The position numbers and the translations under genes were made by a program. A stretch of 27,790 nucleotides of DNA from Stentor coeruleus (lineage: Eukaryota > Ciliophora > Heterotrichea > Heterotrichida > Stentoridae), in contig MPUH01000971.1 in NCBI GenBank assembly GCA_001970955.1, positions 1 to 27,790 of the forward strand, read 5' to 3'. This document shows, in pieces, positions 17,711 to 25,970 of the stretch (within the stretch, counting starts at the first letter, position 1; every line of letters begins with the position of its first letter). Under the pieces are notes generated by a model. That model worked only from the letters and a program-made list of their open reading frames with translations. It had not been told where the DNA came from and did no database searches.

Positions 17711-18655
17711 ATGAACTATCCTAAAGCAAACTGGCCAACTGTTAATAATATCGCTAAGAGTTTAATGGCAGTGGAGAGTTTTTATATACAGACTTGTGAT
17801 TTGATGAAGTCCTTGCTGTTACCTCTCCCTTTTGTCCCTGATAAACCACAACAAGATTTAAGTCCTAAACCTAGCTATGTATATCACACAATATTAGAAT
17901 TCGTTTGTTCTAGGGTGTTCCAAATCCTAGAAAACGACACCTTATCTCATTTATCCTTATCCGCTACATCTGAGCTGCTACAATACTTCAAAGATAAACA
18001 AATCCAAGAATACAAGCAAAATCTTAAAATCACCCAAAAAGCTGAAAAAATAACCCTGCTCCAAAAACTTGCAATAGCCGAATATAAAATAGCAACATTA
18101 TCAGAACTGACAAATGAAAACTCAAAAATAATAAATTACCTTGAAGGAACTAAAAGGAAAAACATGCAAAGTTTCGATCCAGGACCCGAAAAAAGGGTTA
18201 AAAATTTTGAAGTTGAAGAACCAAAAACCGAATATTGTAATACCGACATGAGTACATACAAATCTTATGAAAGTCCAGAAAGGGTTAAAAAATATGAAAT
18301 CAAAGCTAAATGTTTACCTTTAAACGACATCCCAAAGAATTTATTAGCGAAATGCAAGAATGAAGAACCAACTTCAAGTTTGTTTCTGTTTAATTTGCCT
18401 AAGAAAATAAGTGAAAATGAGATTTTTGAACTTCTTGCTGGGGTTTTAGGAGAAGAAAATATTGGGAAAAGTAAGGTTAAAGTTGATATATTGAAAGGTA
18501 GGTTAAAAGGGCAAGGATTTGTCCATTTGGATACAGTTGAAGAAGCTGTTGAAGTTAGAGAGACTTTATTTGGTTTTCCTTTACAGGGAAAACCAATGAT
18601 TGTTCAATACTCGACATCAGAAAAATCTACACATAATATTCTTGATACAGTATGA
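17711..18655 (+). CDS. RRM protein resembling U11/U12-65K (RNPC3) / RBM41
   Basis: The protein has 314 residues. Residues 1-145 are helical with no recognised domain, and 146-220 are charged and probably flexible. The single RNA-recognition motif is C-terminal (222-301): RNP2 is LFLFNL (224-229) and RNP1 is KGQGFVHL (266-273). Three details match the C-terminal RRM of the minor-spliceosome protein U11/U12-65K and of RBM41: the EEP segment just before the RRM (GEP in the human protein), the basic GRLKGQ before RNP1, and GFPLQGKPMIVQYS at the end. Those RRMs bind a U12 or U6atac snRNA stem-loop. U1A/U2B'' RRM1 shares part of the pattern, so that alternative is open. The N-terminal RRM of U11/U12-65K is absent, which fits RBM41 better. 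Its decayed neighbour upstream is a separate unit. Confidence 0.72.
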   Translation: MNYPKANWPTVNNIAKSLMAVESFYIQTCDLMKSLLLPLPFVPDKPQQDLSPKPSYVYHTILEFVCSRVFQILENDTLSHLSLSATSELLQYFKDKQIQEYKQNLKITQKAEKITLLQKLAIAEYKIATLSELTNENSKIINYLEGTKRKNMQSFDPGPEKRVKNFEVEEPKTEYCNTDMSTYKSYESPERVKKYEIKAKCLPLNDIPKNLLAKCKNEEPTSSLFLFNLPKKISENEIFELLAGVLGEENIGKSKVKVDILKGRLKGQGFVHLDTVEEAVEVRETLFGFPLQGKPMIVQYSTSEKSTHNILDTV

Positions 18656-19398
18656 TTTTTCTGTTTTGGTTAGGGAAAAATTTTGCCTTATTTTTAATGC
18701 TGTAAATGATTGGATTTTTATATTTTTGATTAAAATAAGAGTTTTTTTGTGTTGATGGCAAATTGGATTTTTGTTTTTATATGAAATTGTAGAATATGTA
18801 GTAAAATGTTTAGGGTGTATAGAAATGAGTTTTTTTTTTTGAGGTAGGATAGGGGCTTTGATTTTAGGATTTATGGTGAGGTTAGATTTTGGTGTGGGAA
18901 ATTGTTTAGGATTATGTGAGAATGGGTAAATAAACAAAAAAATGTTGTGAAATGTGATGGAGATTTGGTAATATTATCTTAAAATAATCATGAACTACAC
19001 AAAAAATCCTGTTATATATCTATATTTATATATAAACTTTTATAAGAATCTTAGTTACAATTACAATATCAGCTATTATAAAACCTATAATAATTTAACA
19101 GTCTATATTATTAACACCCTAACACCCTAAAACTTTAACATCCACATCAAAAAAAAAAACTATCATTCAAAACCTATTTCAAACTTTTCTTAGCCCAAAA
19201 CCTGCTCTTTTAAAAAAATTATATAAAAATCTGATTTTGTTTCATAAAATCTTTCAATATCTTAACTTTTTTTTTTTCATTCAAAAAACTATTTTTCCAA
19301 CAAATTAGATGTTTTAAGTTTTTATTTATTCCAACTATTTAAGGCTAAACTCAGTTAGCTATCAGTATAGAAAACTGTGTTTAGCCTATGCCAAAGAC
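18656..19398. other. Convergent intergenic region with sharp G-to-C composition switch
   Basis: The genes on both sides end here. The + strand is G/T-rich with hardly any C from 18656 to about 18960, then C/A-rich with hardly any G from about 18990 to 19330. A 106-codon - strand frame at 18617-18937 is a by-product of this skew. Apart from the telomere-like repeat I see no other element. Confidence 0.65.
19113..19130 (+). repeat. Interstitial telomere-like repeat (C-strand, 2.25 units)
   Basis: Two complete AACACCCT units plus AA lie in tandem, without mismatch. The unit is a permutation of CCCTAACA, which I recall for heterotrich telomeres. It sits in the C-rich half of the convergent gap, in the same orientation as the copy at 16619. 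Confidence 0.7.
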
Positions 19399-19764
19399 TT
19401 AGAGTTTATTGAACTTCTGTGCTTGAATGACTGGGTTATCTTCAGATAGTTTTCTGATACCTACAGTTTTGTGGTCATACGTGCATTTGTGCTCTTCAGG
19501 CAAACGATGATGTGTACAGAAGTACGATAAGCATTTACAACGAAAGTTTATATTGCCAAGCCTTTTGTTACAAACTGCACAACGGTCTGGAGATGCTTGG
19601 GGTACTTGCTTAGCTTCTTCTATTATTGTTGGAGCGGTGTTTAATATTTCTGACACTGTTTGAATTGTATCTTTTTTCAACCGGCTTTCTTTAAAACACT
19701 TTGAACACATTCCTTCTTGGTTACCGAAAAATAAGTTGCATTTGCTACATAGGCTTGGATCCAT
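19399..19764 (-). CDS. A20/AN1 zinc-finger protein (ZFAND / stress-associated protein family)
   Basis: This small protein (121 residues) has the complete two-finger layout of the ZFAND5/6 and plant SAP family. An A20-type finger at the N-terminus has ligands C6, C9, C20 and C23. A C-terminal AN1 finger has C62, C65, C76, C78, C83, H86, H92 and C94. A flexible acidic linker separates them. Family members bind ubiquitin through A20, act on proteasome or p97-linked protein turnover, and are often stress-induced. The length is somewhat below the usual 150-210 because the linker is short. The ATG at 19764 lies two residues before the first finger strand and is the only sensible start. Confidence 0.92.
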   Translation of the reverse strand: MDPSLCSKCNLFFGNQEGMCSKCFKESRLKKDTIQTVSEILNTAPTIIEEAKQVPQASPDRCAVCNKRLGNINFRCKCLSYFCTHHRLPEEHKCTYDHKTVGIRKLSEDNPVIQAQKFNKL

Positions 19765-20462
19765 TTTTTATAAGACTTATTCTCGCCATTTAGTGTTTTT
19801 AAGGTGCAACTGGAAAAGATCAAGTTTTTATTATGAGGATAAGATGTAGATATGATGATTGCATTGAGGAATTGATTTATGATTATGAATTTAATGAGGA
19901 TTTTAGGGAATTTATAATATTTTCAGATGAAAAATTTGTGTTTTGATAAGAGAAGGATTTATAATATTATATAAGAAATGGTTGATAAGATTAGGTTTTT
20001 TAGATAATAAGTTAATGTATAAGTAAAAGTTATAATTCTGAGTTTTCAGTAAGGAATTGAGTTTTTATATTAGATATTATTTCCTAAGAATTTGTAGTAG
20101 TTTTTTATATATAATTTTACATTGAATAATCATTATATACAAACCCATCTACCTAAATCATAAGATTTATAAATAAATACCCTATAAAAAAAATCTGCAA
20201 ATAACTTCAAAATTTACCCCCAAACATACATAAAATACCTCAAAATCTTCCAACACCCATGCACATTTCATAATTTTACATGAAAAAAAAGACTATAAAA
20301 CCCTTTCCACAATGCCAATAATGCATCCCACCCAATAAAAATATAATCCTCAAATCACACCCACTGTTTTTATCTAAAAAACCCTCAAACCAAGCTTATC
20401 TCCAGCCCTTCAGCCTATCTCCTCATATATCCTCCAAGTAACAGTCTCTTATAAACATAAAA
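19765..20462. promoter_or_regulatory. Divergent intergenic region between A20/AN1 gene and SAXO-like gene
   Basis: This 698-bp gap should carry both promoters. The + strand is G/T-rich up to about 20110 and C/A-rich from about 20120 to 20462. An AACACCC motif lies at 20252-20258. No gene, RNA or clear promoter element is visible. Confidence 0.6.
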
Positions 20463-21269
20463 ATGTCCAAAAATCAAGCCGAATGCCCTTTGAACTCTCA
20501 ATACTACGGCATTGTTAGCGAAACTGACCACAGAAATGGTTTATGTTTATGCCCACTATGCACATGCAAGCAACATGTCTGCCCAAGTGCTTTATCAAAA
20601 GAACCTTATCCAAAATCCATGTACGGATCCCAATATTCTGATAACTTTCAAAATCAGAAATACAGCAAACCTCTTGTATGCTTACCACCAAATAAACCTA
20701 AAAGCTCTCAACCTGTAAATTTTACTACAACTTCAGAAGAATATTATAGACCTGTTCATTCACCTGTAGCACTTGTTATACCTGGATATATCCCATCACC
20801 ACTTCCAGAAACGAAGTTTCTGGGCAAATCAAGTTATAATAGTACTTTTACAAATTGGGGTAATGGAGGAGTTTATTATGTAACCCAACAACATTTAAAA
20901 CATACATCACATGAACTGAAATTGAATACAAAGACTAATTATAAAGATAATTTTGTGGAAATTGAAAAAGAAGAATTGATTAAGCCTAGAAAACTTGGTA
21001 TTGAAGTAGCTACTGTTCAGAAAGGTATGGGATTAAAAGTTAATAATGCACCTTCGCTTAGAGAGAGTATGAGCCATAGAGACTTTCCGGATTTTAGTAA
21101 GAAAAGTTTGACTAGTAGGGAAAATAAGGAATATGAGAGGATACCGAATTTGAAATATATTACATCGCATTATATGACTATGAATCAAGCTGATTATGTT
21201 TCACATCCGATACAAGTTGACCATAGGAATGTTCGTAAGCAGTATGAGAGGAAACTCAAGCAAGTCTAA
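20463..21269 (+). CDS. SAXO/MAP6-family axonemal microtubule-stabilising protein
   Basis: The protein has 268 residues. Its N-terminal cysteine cluster CLCPLCTCKQHVCP (28-41) corresponds to the CxCxxCxCxxHxCP signature at the start of SAXO1/SAXO2 (FAM154), which with the SAXO repeats binds axonemal, centriolar and basal-body microtubules. Downstream are short degenerate repeats of the type S/T-x-Y-x(2)-x-F/Y: YGSQYSDNF, TTSEEYYRP, KSSYNSTFTNW, KTNYKDNF, ESMSHRDF and SHYMTMNQADY. These resemble the Mn modules of MAP6 and SAXO proteins. No membrane or enzymatic domain is present. It is shorter than human SAXO1 (about 470). It stands first in a row of three + strand genes with ciliary features. 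The cysteine signature makes the family call good; the repeat assignment is by eye. Confidence 0.8.
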   Translation: MSKNQAECPLNSQYYGIVSETDHRNGLCLCPLCTCKQHVCPSALSKEPYPKSMYGSQYSDNFQNQKYSKPLVCLPPNKPKSSQPVNFTTTSEEYYRPVHSPVALVIPGYIPSPLPETKFLGKSSYNSTFTNWGNGGVYYVTQQHLKHTSHELKLNTKTNYKDNFVEIEKEELIKPRKLGIEVATVQKGMGLKVNNAPSLRESMSHRDFPDFSKKSLTSRENKEYERIPNLKYITSHYMTMNQADYVSHPIQVDHRNVRKQYERKLKQV

Positions 21270-21451
21270 TTAGTTAGTAATTATCACTATCGCTATCTTG
21301 AAGTTTTATTTTTCTATTTTTTAACGTACCTCAATTCCAAGAAAATTCAAAAATCTAAATCTTTATCAGTTTGCCTTAAGCTTCATAATGAAACCCAAAG
21401 CCTATAAAAAATTTATTAACGAAAATCACCCTTCTTATATTTGAATATAAA

Positions 21452-22918
21452 ATGGAAGCAGAGAGTAATCCCCGTATTTTAGTAATAACAATCGACATCT
21501 CAGACCAACTTAAAGGCAACATAATAGTACATGAAAAAGATAGCCCAAACAAGCTTTCTAAAGATTTTTTACAAAAATACAACCTAGACACTACAATGAA
21601 AAAACCTCTTATCCAAATAATCAAAGCACACCAAGTCAAATACCAGCAGCAAAAAAAATCTTTACTAAGCAAAATCTTATCTCAAGGCAATTTCGACATA
21701 AAAACCTCATCCAATATCTTAACCGATCCTCATAAAGGAACTTTACAATCCTCATCCTTATTAAAAAACTCCTACACATCAACAAAATTAAACTACGGAC
21801 AACTTCTCTATGAAAAAGGCCAAAAAATGAAAGAAAACAAAAGGGCTATCTCTGAAACTCGTATCCAGGAACATGAAAAAAATTCCAAAAAGGATTTAAC
21901 TTTTCATCCAAAAATATGCAGAAACTCTATTGAAATAATAAAAAACAGTGAAAGAAAATCTTTAAAAAACTATGAAAATATAGTCAAACTTCATACAGCT
22001 AAAGAAGAAAAAGAAATGAAAGAGTGCTATTTTATCCCACAAATAAGTGAAAGGTCAAGTCGTATGAGCGAAGGGAAGAACATATTTGATTCTTTATATA
22101 AAGATGCATGTCAAAGAAGAGGTTCACAAGATAGTTTAAGAAGTACTTCAAAAGATCAAGAAAAAAATGATGAGTTTAGAAGAAGATCAGAAGGAGTAGA
22201 AGAGTTTGTAGAAAGGCTAATGAATTCTAAGAAAAAAACTGAAGAAGAACTTGAGAAGATGAGAAAAGAAAAAGAAATTGATATTGATAAAGAAACTGGT
22301 CAAAAATTGTTTATTCCTAAGACTGGTAGAAAACCTAATAGTGTTAGAAGAGAAAGACAAGTTTGGGATGAGTTATACTCATCCCGCAATGTAACAAAAG
22401 AAAAAATCAAAGAAAAAAAACTCCAAGAAAACGAAAAATACTACACCCAGCCTAGTGACTCTTCATGTAAACTATTCGAGAAATTCAAATTTAACAAATT
22501 TGAAAGTCTTTTTAACACCCTTGACTCAGACAAAGATGGGAAAATCAGCGCTGAAAGGATAAATTTGCATGGAATTGATACAAAAGTTATCATTATTATT
22601 GCACCTATACTTGAAGAGCTAGAAATTGATAGGGTTGTTATGAAATTTGAGGATTTTTTAACAAGGATTGATGTGTTATATGCGAAAATTACCCCACAAG
22701 ATAAAATGATATTAGTAAAAAATAACACCCAAGTGTTACAGGAAAATTATTCTTTTGTCCCTAAGATTAATAAAAAGTCTAAAATATTAGCAGCGAATAA
22801 TACGCATTTGGGGAATAATGTTTTTGAAAGAACATCAGCTGCAAGGGAAATTCATGATTTGAAAATGAAAAAAGCTAGGGAATTACAGGAGTTAGGAAAA
22901 TTTAATAACTTTTGTTAG
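21452..22918 (+). CDS. FxPxI-repeat coiled-coil protein with one EF-hand-like loop
   Basis: This is a 488-residue, very charged protein. A short motif F-x-P-(K/Q)-(I/T) recurs at F151, F194, F287 and F435 (FHPKI, FIPQI, FIPKT, FVPKI). Around these come segments with an aromatic pair such as IFDSLYKDA, VWDELYSSR and NVFERTSAA, so the protein is built from irregular repeats of about 45-150 residues. An EF-hand-like loop starts at D358 (DSDKDGKISAER). Positions 1, 3, 5, 6 and 8 are canonical, but the usual Glu at position 12 is Arg (R369) with Glu at 11, so calcium binding may be weak. I have seen this architecture in protist ciliary and cytoskeletal proteins but cannot name it. It lies between the SAXO-like gene and RSPH14. 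Confidence 0.72.
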   Translation: MEAESNPRILVITIDISDQLKGNIIVHEKDSPNKLSKDFLQKYNLDTTMKKPLIQIIKAHQVKYQQQKKSLLSKILSQGNFDIKTSSNILTDPHKGTLQSSSLLKNSYTSTKLNYGQLLYEKGQKMKENKRAISETRIQEHEKNSKKDLTFHPKICRNSIEIIKNSERKSLKNYENIVKLHTAKEEKEMKECYFIPQISERSSRMSEGKNIFDSLYKDACQRRGSQDSLRSTSKDQEKNDEFRRRSEGVEEFVERLMNSKKKTEEELEKMRKEKEIDIDKETGQKLFIPKTGRKPNSVRRERQVWDELYSSRNVTKEKIKEKKLQENEKYYTQPSDSSCKLFEKFKFNKFESLFNTLDSDKDGKISAERINLHGIDTKVIIIIAPILEELEIDRVVMKFEDFLTRIDVLYAKITPQDKMILVKNNTQVLQENYSFVPKINKKSKILAANNTHLGNNVFERTSAAREIHDLKMKKARELQELGKFNNFC

Positions 22919-23112
22919 ATGATAATTGAATGATTTTTATATGTGGATGGAATATTGTAATGTGGGATTGTATGAAGGAGGTGATAGAATTTTTGTTATG
23001 ATGAGATTTTTTGTTTAGGGTTTATGATGTGATGAATATGTTGAGAATTTTAAAATTGTATGAGGTATGATATTCATAAGCAAAATATAATTTTTCTAAT
23101 CGTAAAATAAAT

Positions 23113-23988
23113 ATGCTTACAAACTCATATGAAATAGTTCAGGCCCTTCATAGTGATCTCCCTTTAAGAGTTAGAGATAATCTTGAAAGTTCAGATAACA
23201 ATGAGCGAGAACATGCTTCATGGGTGTTTATCCAATTCTCAAAAGTTCCCCTTGGTAAAAGATATATAACTGAAAATGGGATCATTAAAGAGCTTGCAGT
23301 ATTATTTAATGACCCTGTAGAAAGGATTAGACATAATGCTTATGAAGCTTTGATTTACCTAAGTGAGCAAAGAGAAGGTTGTGAGAGTGTAGCCCGGGTA
23401 GGAATCATAGAAATCCTAGTCGACAAGCTTATAACTGAAAAGAGTGAAAAAGTGATAATCCAAACCCTAATCCTCATAAAGCAGCTCCTTTACGCAGAAA
23501 AAGGTCCCGAAATGGCTTTAGGCACACCAATAATTTCGAGAGTAAAAAAGCTTTTAGATTATCTCAGCAGTGAGCTTAAACGTTTATCAGCAGAAGTTTT
23601 AGCTGCCATATCATTTTCATATCCTGGTAAACTTCGAGTAATTGATCAAGGTTGTATTGGTCCATTAGCTGATCTTCTTTCTGATGATATGGCCGAAGTT
23701 AGAGGTGCTTCTTTATTAGCTTTAGCTTCACTTACTATAGAAAAAACTGCTAAAGTTGAGCTTATTGAAGGAAAATATATAAGAAAAATTATGGAATTAC
23801 TTAAAGATGATAGTCAAGAAAATAGACTTAATGCTGTTCAATTGATATCAAATGTTGCAGAACATCCTGTAGCAAAAATTGAATTTCAGAACTGTTTGGA
23901 TATACTTAGAGATTTATTGGATAATGATGATGAGATTGTTAAGAGGTTTGCTGATAAAGCCATTAATATTATAACTTGGAAACCGTGA
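23113..23988 (+). CDS. RSPH14: Radial spoke head protein 14 (ARM-repeat)
   Basis: The 291-residue protein is all armadillo-type helical repeats, about 6-7 units of roughly 42 residues. Typical ones are GIIKELAVLFNDPVERIRHN and CIGPLADLLSDDMAEVRGAS. The last repeat ends AINIITWKP, matching the IxVIEWKP ending of vertebrate RSPH14 (RTDR1). The preceding AEVRxxAxxLxxLA pattern also agrees. RSP14 is a component of ciliary radial spokes, which transmit signals from the central pair to the dynein arms. The protein is about 55 residues shorter than the human one (348), mostly at the N-terminus, where one repeat may be missing. I saw no usable upstream exon joined by a 15-nt intron. The TGA stop directly after WKP confirms that UGA terminates translation here. 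Confidence 0.86.
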   Translation: MLTNSYEIVQALHSDLPLRVRDNLESSDNNEREHASWVFIQFSKVPLGKRYITENGIIKELAVLFNDPVERIRHNAYEALIYLSEQREGCESVARVGIIEILVDKLITEKSEKVIIQTLILIKQLLYAEKGPEMALGTPIISRVKKLLDYLSSELKRLSAEVLAAISFSYPGKLRVIDQGCIGPLADLLSDDMAEVRGASLLALASLTIEKTAKVELIEGKYIRKIMELLKDDSQENRLNAVQLISNVAEHPVAKIEFQNCLDILRDLLDNDDEIVKRFADKAINIITWKP

Positions 23989-24639
23989 TTTAAATGCTGG
24001 GTTTTTATATAATTTTTTTGTGAGTTTGTATTGATTTTTATGGGTTTTTTTAATGAAGAGAGGGTTTAATAGATGGGGTTTTTGATGTTTTAGTTAAAAG
24101 TTCTATGTTGGGAGATGGGATTGGGTTATAGGAATAGATTTTAGGTTTATATGATATAAAGTTATGATAACAGGAAATCATGTTTTGGAGAGTTTTTATT
24201 TTTTACGTGTTTCTGATGTAGTTTAAGGTTGAGTCGCTTAGGACTAGGTTTTTTATGTATTCTATAAAGTGTTAACTCAAATCTTTCATTATCACAACAC
24301 ATAAACTTAGCCAAAAATATCAGCCTCCTTCAAAAAATTTTTTTTTTACACATACTCTCCCAATCATCCTTTCAAACCTACTCCCTCCAATCTTCCTCAT
24401 CAAATCCTCTCAACCAAAAAAATTACCCAATCAACTAAAAAATCCCATCCTAAAACCTTCAGTCACATCATAAAAGCCGATCTCCTAACTACAACTTTCT
24501 TAAACTAGCATCTAAATTCCTACTAAACCCAACAACCTCACATAAAAATCCTAAACTTAAAAACTCAAACTTGTGTGTCTATCCAAACACACATAAAATA
24601 GTAAATTTCCTAATCATCCTATCAAAAAAATGGTGAATA
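23989..24639. other. Intergenic region with abrupt composition switch near 24260
   Basis: Both neighbours are on the + strand. From 23989 to about 24250 the + strand is G/T-rich. From about 24270 to 24639 it is C/A-rich with almost no G over some 270 nt. No gene is seen. An upstream ATG at 24630 opens a 20-codon frame that overlaps the lipase start. Confidence 0.6.
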
Positions 24640-25812
24640 ATGCTTTTAATTCTTCTCCAGGTTTTTTCTATATCCTCATCCTTAGACCCTGAAGCCTTAA
24701 TGACTTTCAGCCAAGTATGTGCTTATCATGGATATGGTTTTGAAGCCCACAATGTGACAACATCTGATGGTTATATCTTAACCTTATACCGAATCCCTGG
24801 TAAAAAAGGTTTTCCTATAATCAAAGGCAAACCTGTAGTTTTTCTTCAACATGGTCTTTTAGACTTAGCAGACACTTGGATAATGAACGACCCAGCCCCA
24901 GCTTTTATGTTTTCTGATGCAGGTTATGATGTTTGGCTAGGTAATTCTAGAGGATCATATCATAGTCTAGGCCATATCAAATGGAATTACAAAACTGATC
25001 CTCAATATTGGCAATTTACATGGCAACATATGGCCGATTATGATATCCCAGCTGTAATTCCATTTGTTCTTCAAACAACAGGATTATCGAAACTTGCTTA
25101 TGTTGGTCATTCTCAAGGTACTTTACAAATGTTTGCCCATCTTTCAGTAGCCCCAAGTTTTATAAACAATTTAAGTGTATTTGTCGCCTTAGCTCCAGTA
25201 GGTTCAGTAAGACATATAGATATATCAATGTTTAAAATTCTTAAAGAAATCCCATTGCTTAAAGCTTTAGAAGACGCTGGGGTGTATGAGTTTTTACCAA
25301 ATCATCAGGATAATCTTGTGTTTTATGAGATTTGTTCGAAATTCGGCTCAGCTTGTGATGAACTTATAGGTTTTTTCGCAGATATGGAAGTGGCAAATGA
25401 TAATACTGAAAGGTTTCCTACTATATTGTCTCATGAACCAGGAGGGACAAGTACTTTGAATATGGAACATTGGCAACAAATGACTGATTATTTGACTTAT
25501 AAAGTACAGAAATTTGATTATGGGAAAGAAGGGAATATGGCTAATTATGGACAATCAACACCTCCAGTTTATGATATGACAAAAGTCCCTGGACCTATTG
25601 CTATGCTTTCAGGTAATGAAGACCGTCTTGCTGATCCAACTGATGTCGCTTGGTTAGAAAACACAATCCCTAGTAAAACCATGATAGCTAAAACTGTTGA
25701 AAATGGCTTCGGGCATTTAACTTTCTTATGGGGACTTCCTTCAGTTATGACTTATTTCCAACAAGTCATAAACTTTGCAAATCAATACAAAACAAGTGAT
25801 TCTTATAACTAA
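24640..25812 (+). CDS. Secreted/lysosomal acid lipase, alpha/beta hydrolase (tandem copy 1)
   Basis: The 390-residue protein belongs to the acid/gastric lipase family. It starts with a hydrophobic signal peptide (about residues 1-14, LLILLQVFSISSS). The AB-hydrolase lipase entry motif follows (GYGFEAHNVTTSDGYILTLY), then the oxyanion segment LQHGL (69-73), the nucleophile elbow GHSQG with S158, the acid in LADPTDV (D332) and the base in GFGHLTFLWG (H359). C232 and C239 may pair in the cap region. It would hydrolyse acylglycerols or steryl esters, probably in food vacuoles or lysosomes, which fits a phagotroph. An out-of-frame ATG at 24630 precedes the chosen start. The chosen start is supported by alignment with the second copy, whose signal peptide starts at the same relative place. 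Confidence 0.93.
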   Translation: MLLILLQVFSISSSLDPEALMTFSQVCAYHGYGFEAHNVTTSDGYILTLYRIPGKKGFPIIKGKPVVFLQHGLLDLADTWIMNDPAPAFMFSDAGYDVWLGNSRGSYHSLGHIKWNYKTDPQYWQFTWQHMADYDIPAVIPFVLQTTGLSKLAYVGHSQGTLQMFAHLSVAPSFINNLSVFVALAPVGSVRHIDISMFKILKEIPLLKALEDAGVYEFLPNHQDNLVFYEICSKFGSACDELIGFFADMEVANDNTERFPTILSHEPGGTSTLNMEHWQQMTDYLTYKVQKFDYGKEGNMANYGQSTPPVYDMTKVPGPIAMLSGNEDRLADPTDVAWLENTIPSKTMIAKTVENGFGHLTFLWGLPSVMTYFQQVINFANQYKTSDSYN

Positions 25813-25970
25813 ATAAACTCATTTAGGATTTCACTACCAAAAAAAAACCACAAAATTATTTTTTGTGAGTATTTTTTCATATAATCTCTATTTTTTTTTC
25901 CTTTTATTCTTGTATATGATTTTTATAAAAACCCAGCATTTTTGTTGAATATATTTTTACCTAATAAAAC

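Noticed and set aside
18617..18937. 106-codon - strand open frame
   Set aside because: It is Pro/Thr/Lys/Ile-rich, antisense to the RRM gene end and its G-rich flank. The C-free + strand removes most - strand stops, so it is a skew by-product.
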